Shown: positions 25,265 to 38,074, counted from the stretch's first letter. The stretch is 64,000 bases of DNA from Nautilus pompilius (GCA_018389105.1 JACATO010001745.1:1-64000), one strand, 5' to 3'. The notes: generated by a model not told the origin, from the letters alone. Translations and numbers: made by a program.

Positions 25265-27017
25265 ATCTCTCTCTCTCTCTCGCTCTCTCCATATCTCTCT
25301 CTCTCTCTCTCTCCGTTTCCGCCTCTTGCTTCCACGGGGCAAATTTTACCAAAAGCTAAGTAAGGGCCAGGAGACTCAGACACATGGCGGACGGTAGTTA
25401 GCTCGAATCTTCTACGAGTTCTGTTATTCATGTCCACCAACAAGTCAGGTTAACTAATATTTGCCCCGTCTCCACTCACAGGTGAAGTTTGCTTTTTATG
25501 AAGATGGTAAAAACGTTCTGGAGCTGAGATTTGACGGCAGGAACTCAACGAAAGAGAACTGGTTCTCTGCGAGCAGACTTCTCCAGTCTCCATGGACCGA
25601 TCTGGACGTGAACACGGCCGTCAATGTTTTCTCTGCCCTCGGAGATACAGGGTGAGTATAATATCTAAATCTCCATACAGATGATAATGGTGACTGTTGA
25701 AGTATTTCAGTTACTTTCAGAGATAGATAATTTGTTCCATTAACCCCAGCCACTGAACCTTAGTAGCTCCCTAAAACGTGGAGACCTGGTTTGAGTATTT
25801 TCTCTTCTCCCTGTTAAAATATAGCGTTTGAAGTACACAAACAGAGTTCAGTTCACAAGATTTTTACGAGTGGAGGATGAGAACGTGATATTTTGGTGTA
25901 ACTTGTTTGACTTTTTGTCTGTTTCTTTCTTTTTTTGTAAGTATTCGTGTGGCAAGACATTTCTTCATAAACCACCGTTACGGCGGCTGCTCAGGTGATC
26001 GAGGATGGATGGGAATAATCAACATGGACAAATGTGACTGGGAAAGCTTCCCCAAGTATCCCGTGTTCCTGTACTCGAGTGCAGCTGGATCCCAGTTCTG
26101 GAAAACTGGTAAGTAGGGTGGAAACACTGCATCTCGAACACATATGAGAGGTCAGATGATGCAGCTTTCCATTTATTCACTCACATTGGCAGTTACAAGG
26201 ATAGTCTTGCTACGTCAGTCGTGAAAGCCGGATGCCAGCGCCATCAGACCGAGACCAGGTACCGATGACCGGGCGCTGATCTCGGCCGGCAGCTTCCGTT
26301 TGAAGACAGTGAAGTTAAGCTGTTGTTAGATTTCAATCAGTAAAACACCATTTCCTATGTAACGCAAGCAATTTTACCAGACTCCACGTTGCAATAAATA
26401 AAAAAAATCTAGACATTAGAGAGAAACGAATATCAGGTCGATTGTCAATAAATTAACGGTGAAGAATTTAGAATGGAGACTACTTGTTTACATGACTCTT
26501 GGAGAAGATCTTGACTCCTTCTCTGCCTCCAGCGGCCGAATCAACAGATTTTGATTTGAATGGCTACAGCGGCCAATAAGAAATCGAATTCTCTATCTGC
26601 TAGCTATTCCAAGCAACAGTCGACTGAGGTAAAAGAGAGGAACTCTCACCAAAACAAAATGGTATATTTGGATTAAGTAATAAAATAGGAAACAATAATA
26701 TTCCTCCTAATTCACAAAATTCGATCGCATTCCAAGGTAAATTATTCCTCATTTCTCTAATTTCACTTAAAGAAGATTTTCTTGTATTACATCAGTATAT
26801 AGTATACCTTACGGTTGCGTCTTTGTTAAACTACGGATCGATTATCTGCTCTGAAATTCACACTTCCACGTGATATGAGTTTTTCCAAAATTTATTTCCT
26901 TAGTCGGTAATTACTAACAAATTCCACTTATTTTTTATTGCCTGTTTCCTCCCTTTGTTCACAGGTGCCTTTAACAAAGCCGACTTCATGACGATTTCTG
27001 CCGAGCTCCTTCACTGA
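22512..27017 (+). CDS. Gene 1: secreted PAN/apple-domain protein, five intact exons, 289 aa
   Basis: Exons 22512-22818, 23898-24070, 25482-25651, 25942-26108 and 26965-27017 total 870 nt with no stop until TGA. All introns are GT..AG, phases 1, 0, 2, 1. Residues 1-18 (MGSLRIFSLLLFVELVLG) form a signal peptide. Residues about 20-103 are a PAN/apple-like domain with C54, C58, C64 and C76 (TECGIACLEDPWCRVFSYD). Residues about 103-272 form an unnamed module: EGTSCDAVFRSPLIDVWDTL (exon 2), VKFAFYEDGKNVLELRFDG (exon 3), HRYGGCSGDRGWMGIINMD and YPVFLYSSAAG (exon 4). The tail is FNKADFMTISAELLH. PAN domains bind proteins or carbohydrates, so a secreted recognition or matrix role is possible but not shown. 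AATAAA occurs about 390 bp after the stop. The start is supported by the shared upstream leader and signal peptide. Confidence 0.88.
23400..23640 (+). repeat. Conserved intron 1 block (gene 1 copy)
   Basis: Matches 30430-30620 (gene 2) and 38540-38725 (gene 3): shared ATAGTCCAGGTAAA, AATACCAG and GGCTAAATACTGTT..CAGGTACGGA. It is collinear in each gene's first intron, so it is inherited intron sequence and not an independent insertion. No open frame is kept across the copies. Confidence 0.7.
24380..24640 (+). repeat. Conserved intron 2 block (gene 1 copy)
   Basis: Homologous to 31360-31560 (gene 2), 39400-39610 (gene 3), a diverged copy at 42640-42790, and the reverse strand of 62240-62430 (gene 5). 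This copy has lost the open frame seen in genes 2 and 3. Confidence 0.6.
25189..25314. repeat. (CT)n microsatellite in intron 2 of gene 1
   Basis: CT dinucleotides with a few interruptions. The Ser/Leu-rich plus frames and the Arg/Glu-rich minus frames are artefacts. It may serve only as a polypyrimidine-rich intron segment; the real acceptor is about 170 bp downstream. Confidence 0.95.
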
Positions 27018-27715
27018 GAAGAGGAATTGTCTTTGATGATGAATATTCAGCTACCGGTTTTGGCTCTTGTGGCTTCCGGCACCAAAAGGATTCCTCCTGT
27101 TCTTCGCGGCTAACACCGTTCACTCGACACCTGATGTTTGTTTTCGTAACTCTATTCGCACCTGTGGATTATGTATTCAGGAGAAAGTAGAACTAACAGC
27201 AGTCACTTCGAGTGATAAATCTGTCGTGTCGCTGTTAACCGGCACGTGTGACGTCACGCACCACGTGATTCATAACTTCCGTTCCGCACTTAGTGTTGTA
27301 TGTAACATGACGATACGATGGAGTAATTGAACTGTGGCTCGTATATTAGTGATATATTGTATGGAAAAAAATAACTACCGGTGATTAGAAAGTTTAATTA
27401 TCGTCATCCATAAAATAAAATTCAGGTGACCATTTACTGATTCCTGATCGTGGAGGGAAAACTGTTTATCCACTTCTATATTGTAATACATGAAGATGTA
27501 ATGATTCTGATACAGAATCCGCGCACCTGTTATATGTGAAATAGTGTGTTGCATTATGATGTCATCCATCTCGATGTAGTGAGAAGAACAGCAATCATAA
27601 TAAAGAAGGTGACTCCTCGGTAGATCGTTTACTTCTCTGCCAGCGTTTTTAATAATTTCAGAATGCATCAACCATTAATGTTGACTTCGATGGTCGCTCA
27701 CAGAAGTAATAATTG
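26897..27715 (+). repeat. Near-identical 3' block shared with gene 2 (gene 1 copy)
   Basis: From late intron 4 through exon 5 and about 700 bp of 3' flank, this is almost base-identical to 33502-34318. Identity drops abruptly on both sides, where introns and flanks are only moderately similar. Within it are the stop codon, the regulatory-like CACGTG/TGACGTCA cluster and AATAAA. Confidence 0.85.
27243..27267. promoter_or_regulatory. CRE flanked by two E-boxes in the 3' flank of gene 1
   Basis: CACGTG at 27243-27248, TGACGTCA at 27249-27256 and CACGTG at 27262-27267. The arrangement is repeated at 33842-33866 after gene 2, and in diverged form after gene 4 (about 52612-52640) and, on the minus strand, after gene 5 (about 58570-58597). 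Binding by CREB/ATF or bHLH factors is inferred from the consensus only. Confidence 0.5.
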
Positions 27716-28149
27716 TTCTTTCTGAAGCGAAAATTACTTTGCCGGATATAGAAAATCTGTGGAATAGAGACATTCTGGCTTAGTTCGCCATCCGTAATGG
27801 TTTTCACTTACCTTCAGTAATAATTCTAAGTAGTTTCGATTATTTCTTTCTATTATATAATTATTATTTATTAATATTATGAACGTGCTGGGCACGGTAC
27901 AATTTAAAGGTGTGATTAATAGTTTTTTCTGGTTAACCAGGCCGGCACGCACCTCAGCCGGGAGCCTGAGTCGGGCGAGGAATTGTCTATCCCCGTACAG
28001 ACGAACCGGTCACGGTGTCCGTTCTGATTACCCTTTACCTGGCTCACGGTGGAGAGTTGCTCGAGGGAAATTTCACTTCAATACATATTCGTAAATACCA
28101 GTCGCCTTTCCTTTAAACTACATTCCTAATATGTATATTACGGAGAAGG
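27716..28149. other. Spacer between genes 1 and 2
   Basis: Contains ACCTGGCTCACGG (28039-28051), also seen upstream of gene 1 near 22130, so part of it is shared upstream sequence. No gene is seen. Confidence 0.35.
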
Positions 28150-28687
28150 CAGACTGCTAGTTTTACCTGCTAAACACACCGCCCACTCGAGGAACCGTTC
28201 CATTTCTATTCGTTAAGCAAAACAAGTTTTGGGCGACTGAGTCGGGCCGGCAGCTGGGAAACTGAGGTGACGTCATCTCTTTTAACGCATGGATGGACAG
28301 CAGCATAAGCGGCTCATATTCATCAGGAATATTAAAACAAATATGATTCTGAGGACAACAAAACACGATAAATAAAGCAGCACTCGGGTAGGAAATGATT
28401 GGATTTCTGTTTAAGTTTTCAAGGAAAATAAATAGAAAATGGTAATCACCAATACCGTATTTTGTCGTGAGATCTCTCGTGAGTGCACGCGCGTGTGCTT
28501 AATAATTTAAGAGAAACGCCTCTCCTCTGTTCCGACCGAACCAGACGGATAGACAGCGTTTAGACGGAAAGGTCTTCCTAACCGGAACCGTCGGCAATCG
28601 AAGTGTAGCATATCTACGACATCTGTTTAAGGGATAATCATCGAACGATCTGGTCCCAGTACATTTGTCCGATCTCCTCTCGAAGGG
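28150..28687 (+). promoter_or_regulatory. Conserved promoter and 5' leader of gene 2, with CRE
   Basis: Aligns over its length with 36310-36844 upstream of gene 3: TACCTGCTAAACACACCGCC-like, AGCTGGGA.A.TGAGGTGACGTCAT, CACGATAAATAAAGCAG, CTCGGGT, TTCCGACC and GTCCGATCTC. A perfect TGACGTCA lies at 28268-28275, 420 bp before the ATG. No TATA box was recognised at a convincing position. Confidence 0.6.
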
Positions 28688-31600
28688 ATGGGATCTCTCA
28701 GAACCTTCTCGCTGCTTCTTCTCATTGAGATAGTGCTGGGGACGTCTGGTGTCTCTAAAATCAGAAGCCAGAAGTACAGGGAACTCAAAGGGTTCGATCT
28801 GAGCACGACCCGTCCGGTGAGGTATAACTCTCGGGGCCGCAGTACAACCGAATGTGGTATAGCCTGTTTGGAGGATCCGTGGTGCAGGGTGTTCTCCTAC
28901 GACCCATCTCTTAACACCTGCCAGCTCATCGACGACAGGGATGATTCTGTACAACTGCGGAGCCAGGACAACAATGGTTTCTTTTACACCGTATTCGAAG
29001 GTAAGGAATCAACCCTTTTTTCATTTGATTAGGATGAAAGATTCGGGTTCCCTTTATAACTTGTGAAGTAAACACCTTCGTTTTCAACTAAAACAATGGT
29101 AAATCAATTGGCAGCCTGGTGCAAACTCTTGTTCTGCTGTATCGCCAGCGGAGATTTCCCGACAGCAGCTAAGCCAGGGATGTCTAACAAACCGTCACAA
29201 TGTTGGTAAAGGGTTTGTCGTCCCGTGCAAGACCAATGATGAAAGTGACTTCTTTCCTCCATCTTCATATTCATCTATGGCTCCTCTACGACTGTCATAA
29301 ATATAAGATAAGGATCACCCAGGATAATCCGTGATGGTGCCAGAGATGGTTGGTCCCTTTGTATACGAAGATCGTCTGTATTTATAACGTCTCACATTCA
29401 ACAACATTAGCTTCGGCTTATGTCTCTAAATGTAGATAACGTTTTATTTTTCTATGACATTTTCCAAGATTTATTCGAAAATCTCAAAAGAATAACATAC
29501 ATAAGTAGAGTAAAACCTCGGGAATTTCTTTGTTACAAGTTCAAGTTAAGTTAGATATATTAGTGATATAGTAATCTGTTCTATTTACATGAATATTTAA
29601 TAACATAAGCAATCAAAACAGTACTTTGTGCTTTAAGATTATTAGATGTGAACTATCGATCTTGATCGAATTTATCGCTCTTCATATATCACTATTTGCT
29701 CCACACACACACACACACACGTCAGGAATGGGGCAGTATAATTACCTTCCAATTATTTCACTAAGGACAGAGACACCTGTCCCATGTAAACTAGTCCCTG
29801 CCAACAGCCATAACACCAACTTCCAGTAACCAGGAACCTCAAGTCCTCTCAAATGTATCCAGACTTCCATCCTACCCAAAGACGTAGTATATCTTTTTTA
29901 AAAATTTCTCCATGGAAATTGGTTGATGGTTTTGACATCTAACAGAGAAATGTGGCATAAGCTATTAAATAAATAGTTCGCCACCCGTCCACGAGACAGC
30001 GGATAATATTGGAATATTTTCGAAACGGTAGCTTGGACCCAGCTTAAGACAGGATCCCACAAATATATTTTTATTTTCCCACCTTTATAGAAAAAAAATA
30101 TCTTATTTTCGGCTGCAATATCTTCAGACTCATGACAGGTACCCAGTACATACAGGAACCAAATAAGCTACTATTTGATCTGAGATATGAACCCTTCTTT
30201 TAAACATTTGTCCTCCAGAAACAGCTGGAATTCCAAGAAAGCCTGAGGCTGTTAAACACAAAATTGGCAGAATAGTTTTCGAAGTAAACAGTAGAGTTGG
30301 TGCTATCAGGGCCAAGACATCCACCAATTGTTAGAGGTTTACTTGGACGCTCTAATAATCATCCTTCCTGTTATCAAGTCGCGTTAAAACCACCCTGTTT
30401 CTGTGCTTCAGTAACTCTATCTTTACCTACATATTGGGGTAAACGTGGTGACGATCAGCGTCTATGGAAACGGTCCAGGTGAAATGATAAGACTGTTGCT
30501 AATTAGCATCCGCCAAAATACCAGTATGGACGGCAGCCTTCAGGTAAAACAGGAAAGTATATCGACGAAACGTAGAAGGGCTAAATACTCTATCGGACAG
30601 GTACGGAATCATTGATCGCAGTGCAAATCGTTCCACGTACGCTTATTTCAGCCCCTTTTCTCCTAATAGTCTTTCCACACCCATTGCTCCCTAACCTGCA
30701 CGTATCATACCAACCCCATCTTTCACTGTAGCTGATTGATTTCTTACCTTTCTCTTCTGAAGTGATGAGCAAGAAGGGCGAACGGACTGCCAACCTGTCG
30801 TGCCAGTCTTCCTTGATGTCAGCATCGCTGATGAACCTTTGTCCCGTTATTCCACCTGTGGATCTCCTGTCTGTCTGTTCGCTTGTTTTCCTCAGGTGAC
30901 ACCTGGTTTTTGATGTTTTCCGCTAAAAGCGAAACAGGCGTCGACATCTACGAGGCCTTCATGGGGACCGCCGACCTCAGCCCCTGGCTCGACTGTGGCC
31001 GGACCTCCTGCGATGCCGTCTTCAGGAGTCCGCTGATCGACGTCTGGGACACCCTGCCCATCGGAGAGGTGAATAACTAAATGTCATTCGTTAGGAATGG
31101 GAGGCTCTGTCGGCCGTGACGTAGGTTGTGTACCAAATCTTGCTCACCCCGGGCATGTAAAGGTAAAAGTAACATAAATTGACAACCATGAACCCTTGAA
31201 GACGTTTTTTCGGGACCATGTAAGAAAGCCGCCATTCTTCTGTGCCTTCGGAATATTGTGGGGATATCTGTTTCGTTATAATAATCTTTGGAGTTAATTC
31301 TTCATGTATCCTAATTGTTTAACTTATTCGCCAGTCAGTAATCCATATTAGCTTATAGAAGATTGAACAGATCTCAGGCAGTCTGGCTGAAGGCGAAGAT
31401 TCCTGTTAATGGAAACTGGATGATTGATTATAGAAGGACCCTGATCGATATTCGTTACAGAACCAACAGAAGCCGCATCACTGAGCTTAACGGGAATAAT
31501 AACAGAAACGGTAATAATTGGACGACATTTATATTTAATAACTGATTTGTAATAATTTATAACTTCTTGCCTCACTACAAATGTTCCAACTTCTTCGCCC

Positions 31601-33619
31601 ATGTTCCGATCGATAGTTTATCTGTAGCTGATCGGAATATCGCTCTATTTCGCCTGTTGGCTCAGTAATGTTCCTGTACGGTCCGTGTGCTGGCCAGGCC
31701 GTCACGTCCGGGGTCTACTCTTTTCTATTACCCCAGCGCAACCATACAATGGGTAGTCAGGTGATCAGTAATAAGGGGCAGCTCCCTGAATGATTCACCA
31801 CAACAATGGCCGGAAGTTATTCTCAAATGTCGGATCTCGTGCCTGGTACCGAGGTCAGAATTCCGGTTAACTCTTTTATGTCGCTCTCCCCGTTTATCGA
31901 TCTCGCTCTCACTTCCTTTGTGTCGGTTCTCTCCCCTGTTCTGATTCTGGCTTCCGTTTGTCAAAAAATAGCGACGAGTCGAGAAAGAGTCGGGGGCAGA
32001 TAAATGGCGGAATGTACTTTATGTTATTCATGTCCACTAACGAGTCAGGTTGATTAATGCTTGCTCCGTCTCCACTCTCAGGTGAAGTTTGCTTTTTATG
32101 AAGATGGTATAAACGTTCTGGAGCTGAGATTTGACGGCAGGGACTCAACGAAAGAGAACTGGTTCTCTGTGAGCAGACTTCTCCAGTCTCCCTGGACCGA
32201 TCTCGATGTCAACCGGAGCGTCAACCTTTTCTCTGTCCGTGGAGATGCAGGGTGAGTATAATATCTAAATCTCCATATCTTTGTTAATACAGTACTGACA
32301 AACCCGTGCCTGATGGCGACTGATAAAATGTCTGATTTACGTTAACAGACAAACAATTTCTTTCATTAATCCAGGCCAGTAAACCTTAGTTCCTCCCTAA
32401 AAACTGGAGACCTGGTTTGAGTATTTTCTCTTCTCTTTGTCAAATTGTCATGTCTGAGGCACACGGAGATTCTGAGAAGGAGGATGTGAACCAATATTTG
32501 ATATTTTGATATAATTCATCTGACTTTTGTATGTTTTTCAAGCTCTGATGTGGCCAGACGTTTCTACATCAGCAGTCTTCATGCTGGTTGCTCAAATGAT
32601 CGTGGATGGATGGCAATAATTAACAAGGAATTCTGTCCCTGGGAAAGGTTCCCCAAGTATCCCGTGTTCGTGTACTCAGCGGAAGTCCGACACCAGGCGT
32701 GGGAAACGGGTAAGTCGGGGTGGGAACTTACATCTCGAAGATATATGAATGGTTGGATGCTGCAATATTCCAGCTATTCAGTCGTGACTGCAGTTACTAA
32801 GATAATACTGAAACGACAGGTGGACAGGTGAGTAGAGCCTGATGCCAGAACCATCGGACTGAGACCATAGACCGATCGCCCGGCACTGATCTCGGTAGCC
32901 AACCTTCGTTTGTAGACGACAAAGTTAAATCATCGTTACCCTTAAATCAATAAACACGATTTCCTCGCCAACACAACCAATTTTAACAGACCTCATATTG
33001 AAATAAATCAATGCATCAAGATAGTAAAGGCAAACGGATATCATGTCGTATGTAAGTAAATTAAGAGAGAAGATTTTAAAGTCGAGGCTACTAGTTTACT
33101 TGGTGCTAGGAATAGATTTTGATTCGATCTCAGCCTCTATCAGCCAAGATGGTAAATTCCGATAGCTGCAGCAGCCAGATATAAGAAGTTGTCCATCATC
33201 TATCCTTTCCACGCGAAGGAGAGTAATTCACCTCCAAAACAGAAATAAGATGAATGGCATACTAGTTTTTATTATTAAAAAGGGAAAGAATAATTTGTTT
33301 TTATATAATTCACCAAATTAAATCTCATTCCAAGGTTAATGATTTCTCTTTTCTCAACAAATGTCAACTTAAAGAAGATTTTCAAGTATTACATCAGTAT
33401 GTAATAAAACTTACGGGTGTGTCTTTGTTTATCTGGGGTTCGATGTCTGCTCTGAAATTCAGACTTTCGTTTGATATTAGCCTTTCTGTAATACGTTTTC
33501 CTTAGTCGGTAATTACTAACAAATTCCACTTATTTTTTATTGCCTGTTTCCTCCCTTTGTTCACAGGTGCCTTTAACAAAGCCGACTTCATGACGATTTC
33601 TGCCGAGCTCCTTCACTGA
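28688..33619 (+). CDS. Gene 2: secreted PAN/apple-domain protein, five intact exons, 291 aa
   Basis: Exons 28688-29000, 30896-31068, 32082-32251, 32543-32709 and 33567-33619 total 876 nt, open to TGA. Introns are GT..AG in phases 1, 0, 2, 1. The leader is MGSLRTFSLLLLIEIVLG. The PAN-like core has C56, C60, C66 and C78. The C-terminal module follows: GDTWFLMFSAKSETGVDIY and CGRTSCDAVFRSPLID (exon 2), VKFAFYEDGINVLELRFDG (exon 3), AGCSNDRGWMAIINKEFCPW (exon 4), and a tail identical to that of gene 1. Exon 1 differs from gene 1 mainly by a two-residue insertion after the leader (TSGVSK for NDVK). Introns 3 and 4 are almost the same length as in gene 1 (291 and 857 bp), showing a recent tandem duplication. 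Predicted to be exported; ligand and partners unknown. Confidence 0.88.
29703..29720. repeat. Short (CA)n run
   Basis: Nine CA repeats in intron 1 of gene 2. Confidence 0.9.
30430..30620 (+). repeat. Conserved intron 1 block (gene 2 copy)
   Basis: Collinear counterpart of 23400-23640 and 38540-38725. Same shared words, no conserved reading frame. Confidence 0.65.
31360..31560 (+). repeat. Conserved intron 2 block (gene 2 copy)
   Basis: Homologous to 39400-39610. A 60-codon open frame (31363-31545) ends ITELNGNNNRNGNNWTTFIF. Against gene 3, changes fall mostly at codon positions that alter the amino acid, and gene 1 has lost the frame, so it looks like intron and not an exon. Confidence 0.65.
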
Positions 33620-34318
33620 GAAGAGGAATTGTCTTTGATGCTGAATATTCAGCTACCGGTTTTGGCTCTTGTGGCTTCAGGCACCAAAAGGATTCCCATT
33701 CTTCGCGGCTAACACCGTTCACTCGACACCTGATGTTTGTTTTCGTAACTCTATTCGCACCTGTGGATTATGTATTCAGGAGAAAGTAGAACTAACAGCA
33801 GTCACTTCTAGTGATAAATATGTCGTGTCGCTGTTAACCGGCACGTGTGACGTCACGCCCCACGTGATTCATAACTTCCGTTCCGCACTTAGTGTTGTAT
33901 GTAACATGACGATACGATGGAGTAATTGAACTGTGGCTCGTATATTAGTGATATATTGTATGGAAAAAATAACTACCGGTGATTAGAAAGTTTAATTATC
34001 GTCATCCATAAAATAAAATTCAGGTGACCATTTACTGATTCCTGATCGTGGAGGGAAAACTGTTTATCCACTTCTATATTGTAATACATGAAGATGTAAT
34101 GATTCTGATACAGAATCCGCGCACCTGTTATATGTGAAGTAGTGTGTTGCACTTTGCAGTCATCCGCCTCGATGTAGTGAGAAGCTGGAAGAAAAATCAT
34201 AATAAAGAAAGTGAATCCTCGGTAGATCGTTTACTTCTCTGCCAGCGTTTTTAATAATTTCAGAATGCATCAACCATTAATGTTGACTTCGATGGTCGCT
34301 CACAGAAGTAATAATTGC
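33502..34318 (+). repeat. Near-identical 3' block shared with gene 1 (gene 2 copy)
   Basis: Partner of 26897-27715. Differences are limited to a few substitutions and short indels, for example near 33692 and 34150-34195. Includes the CACGTG/TGACGTCA/CACGTG cluster at 33842-33866. Confidence 0.85.
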
Positions 34319-36309
34319 TCTTTCAGAAACGAGAAAACTTTGCGGGACATAGGAAATCTGTGGAGTCAGACCCATGTATAGGAGAGGAGAGATACTGTGG
34401 TTTAGGTCTCCACCCGAAATAGTTTTCACTTACCCTCCGTAATAATTCTAACCAGGTTCGATTATTTCTGCTTTTATAGAACTGTAATTTAATTATATTA
34501 TGAAAGTGCTTAGTTCTGTATATTAAATTATTATTTTATTTCTTAGACCTGAATACAACAGAATTAGAACATTGTTAATTCCGTAGACTTTGTGGTTCAG
34601 ATTATCCCAAAACCGGCTAAAAGATCAGGAGAAGTTTCTACGGTGAGGGTTCTGATTTAAAGGGAAAGAACTCGTGAGTTCTCTACTGACGTTGGTCGTT
34701 TGACACCTGCTCAGCTCCAGATACCAACCCGGAGTCAAATCAATACGTACTTAGCTATTGAAATCGATCGGGCGAGAATTTTTAAATTATGAAAATTCCT
34801 TCTTGAAAATGAAATGAGGAAACATTTAATTATGATAAATATATCTGTTAGTCGGGATCGTCTTACCGTTCAGTCCTGTAGGTTCTGATCGATTTAAAAC
34901 AGGTCGAGATTAACAATTTCCTGAATACATTATATTGGCCAGAGACACGCACTGTATATGTACATAAATGTTAAGATTTGTCAAACGAGGAGCGCGTAAA
35001 ATATATCAAAAATGCAATAAATTATTCAATATAAAGATACATGCCATTTAACCCTTTGCCTTCCAGATCTAACTACAATTCTTGGCTGATTAAAAATTGT
35101 GTAACACGATTGAATCTCGTGAGGAAAGTAAATCCAATCAAGGAGTTTTAATTGATTGTTACTGGATGTTTGAGATTAGAGTGCATCAAGTCTGTATTAC
35201 TAGAGATCGGAGCTGAGGCTGCCAGCTAAAAATTCTGATATTAATTAACCGAATAAGGAAATGTATCTTTAAACGTTAAATATTCAGGTGAGACGAGGAA
35301 ATCTAACAGGTAAATGCCAGTGTAGATGTAGTGGAGCAACATCAGGATCCGGCATCTTCTGGGATTAGGGCGAAAGCGGAATTTGGGAAGCGTTTAATCA
35401 CCTGGTTCAAATTCTAGATTAAAAGGAAGAAAAACGAGAAATAACCGAACATCTAATGGCAGCTGAAGCCGTCGCGGAGACGTTTGGGAGCACAAGAATG
35501 CACCCAGCGATTTCTGTCCTTTACGTCATCCCTTCTCTCTCTACATCATAAACTTCGCTGTCAGTCATCAAACTAAAAACAAACCACATAATTATAATAA
35601 TAATAATAATAAAATAATAATAATAATAATAATAATAATAACGTATTTACGCTCATCCCGATCTGACTGACACAAGACTATGAGTAACCAATTCCAGGGA
35701 TAGCAAAGTTGTTCCCCTTCTCTTGCAGCCCCGTCGATTCCTGAAGCCGTCTTTTGGCTGGCGCCGGATGGCGCCGTCCTTCACCTCTTTGTTTGTAAGT
35801 CGGTAATTGTAGGTCAGGGACGACAGGGCCCTCGGCACGTGATGCTGTATCAGTACATCGAGCCCCGGCCCCTGAACTCTTTGTGTGTGATCCGAACACC
35901 GCAGTAAAGTACAGAGCTCCCGCACACCTCGGCTCTTCTCCGACTTCTAATGAGAAGAGTTCCAGTAGAGGATCCCTTCAGTTAGTTGGTTGTTCAGGCC
36001 GCCAGGGCGGCTTTACGACAGACTGTACAACCCTTTCCTTTGGAAGGCCAGGCCCCGAAGTCCGCAGGGCTCACACCCCAAACCATCCGCCTTTATCATC
36101 TCTGCAAAATCCGCCGCCTTCTCTCGTTTTGCCAGCGCAAGGATCGAAGATGAGATATTGATTTAATTAACGTCAACAACGCAGGGAGCGGTGTCCCCTC
36201 TTATTACGGCCCCCCCACACATCTGGCTCTCAGGGGACTGGTGCAGCGGGATAAGGTCACTTCAGTACATATCTGTGTATCGCTGTCGCATTTCTTGGAG
36301 ATGACAAAC
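34319..36309. other. Spacer between genes 2 and 3, no gene seen
   Basis: AT-rich to about 35640, where a short (AAT)n run occurs (35598-35640), then GC-richer to 36170. Overlapping frames on both strands at 35650-36160 have no recognisable domain. Confidence 0.4.
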
Positions 36310-36844
36310 TGTTAGTTAGTTGCGCACAGACCCTTTGCCTGCCAAATACACCGCCTACCTGTGGAGCCGATCAATTTTAATTTATTATGCAGATGACCGA
36401 CAGAGCTGAGCCAGTAGCTGGGAGAATGAGGTGACGTCATCGGTTATAACGCCCGGCTGGACACGAGCACAGGAGAGCAAATATTTATCGGGAATAACAA
36501 AAATTCTGGTGATGAAGACAACAATACACGATAAATAAAGCAGACACTCGGGTGGGAAAACCCCTAATCCTGTCTATGTTATCAAGGTGGATAAATCGAT
36601 ATCACCAATGCTGTATTTTGTCTGAGATGTCGTGACTGCAGACGCATTCTTAGCACCGGAAGAGAGAGAGCTTTCTCCATCTTTCCGACCAGACCGGACC
36701 GGACCGTTTGCCAACGTTTGAAACACGAGGTCTTCTCTGGCGGAACCGCCAGTAATCGGGGTGCAGCGTATCTACAACAAACAGCCAAGGGTTAATTACT
36801 CTGGTCGCTCCCCCCCCCCGTTTGTCCGATCTCATCTCGTAGGG
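36310..36844 (+). promoter_or_regulatory. Conserved promoter and 5' leader of gene 3, with CRE
   Basis: Aligned to the gene 2 upstream region. TGACGTCA lies at 36432-36439, 413 bp before the ATG. CACGATAAATAAAGCAG and GGGTGGGAAA blocks follow, and the leader ends in TTTGTCCGATCTCATCTCG. The promoter looks intact although the gene body is broken. Confidence 0.6.
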
Positions 36845-37931
36845 ATGGGATCTCTCAGAACCATGGCGCTGCTTCTTCTCATTCAGTTAGTGCTGGGGAC
36901 GTCTGGTGACCCCAAAATCCGAAGCCAGACGTACAGGGAAGTTAAAGGGTCCGATCTGAGCAAGACCCGTCCGGTAAGGTATAACTCTCGGAGCCTCAGT
37001 AGTATTGGATATGGTATAGCCTGTTTGGGGGATCCGTGGTGCAGGGTGTTCTCCTACGACCCATCTCTTAACAGCTGCCAGCTCTTCGACGTCAGGGATG
37101 ATTCTGTACAACTGCGGAGACAGGAATACGATGGCTTCTTTTGTGCCGTATACGAAGGTAAGGAATCAACCTCTTCTCATTTGATTAGGAGGAAATCATT
37201 CAGATTTATTTCATATCTAGGGAAGTAAGCATATCAACAACGTTCGTTTACCAGTAAAACAAATAGCAAATCATTTATAAGTCTGGTGGAAACTCGTCGA
37301 TCAGATCGATGGTTTGACCCATCACATCCGTTCTGCTGTATCGGCAGCGGAGATTTCCCGAAACTTGGAATTTCTAACAAAGGAACACAAGGTCGGCAAA
37401 GGGTTAGTCGCCTCGGGCTGGAACAAAATGTCGACTTTACTTCCTCTTTATTGATCTCCATGATCAATGAGAAGAAAATCTATAGAGATTCCCTACTTGT
37501 CCTTATATATGAAACTAGTAAATGTCATAAAATCCATATGGATCTGTTTTTGACATTTGATGCCAGTATATTATGATCAATTAAGGATCATCCAGGATAA
37601 TACGTGATGTACGGTCACGTGTAACTGAGGCCGTAGCAGACAAAGCTCACCTTTGGCTACAGGTGAAGACTTCGGTTACTTTCCACCCGAGCTCGGATTG
37701 GGAGGAGGCCTAACTGTCTAATAGACTCGGGGTACTTCTGATGGTCTCCTCGGCTGTATGCTGCCCTTGAGAGGATGTTCTCCTGCTACTCACCAGACCC
37801 TCGGGATGGTGGACCTCACTTGGGAATCTGAGATCTTTCAAAATCCTTGAAATCGTCACATTTAAAGAATGTGATAAGATTGTTCTCGAAACGGATATGA
37901 CGTTCGATGTTAAATAGGGGCGATATTCTGA

Positions 37932-38074
<143 letters not shown>

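Noticed and set aside
25084-25443. Ser/Leu-rich and Arg/Glu-rich frames around the CT run
   Set aside because: Dinucleotide repeat read in several frames, inside intron 2 of gene 1.
31363-31545. Intron 2 frame of gene 2 as an additional exon
   Set aside because: No consistent acceptor/donor pair in phase, mostly amino-acid-changing differences from gene 3, and lost in gene 1.
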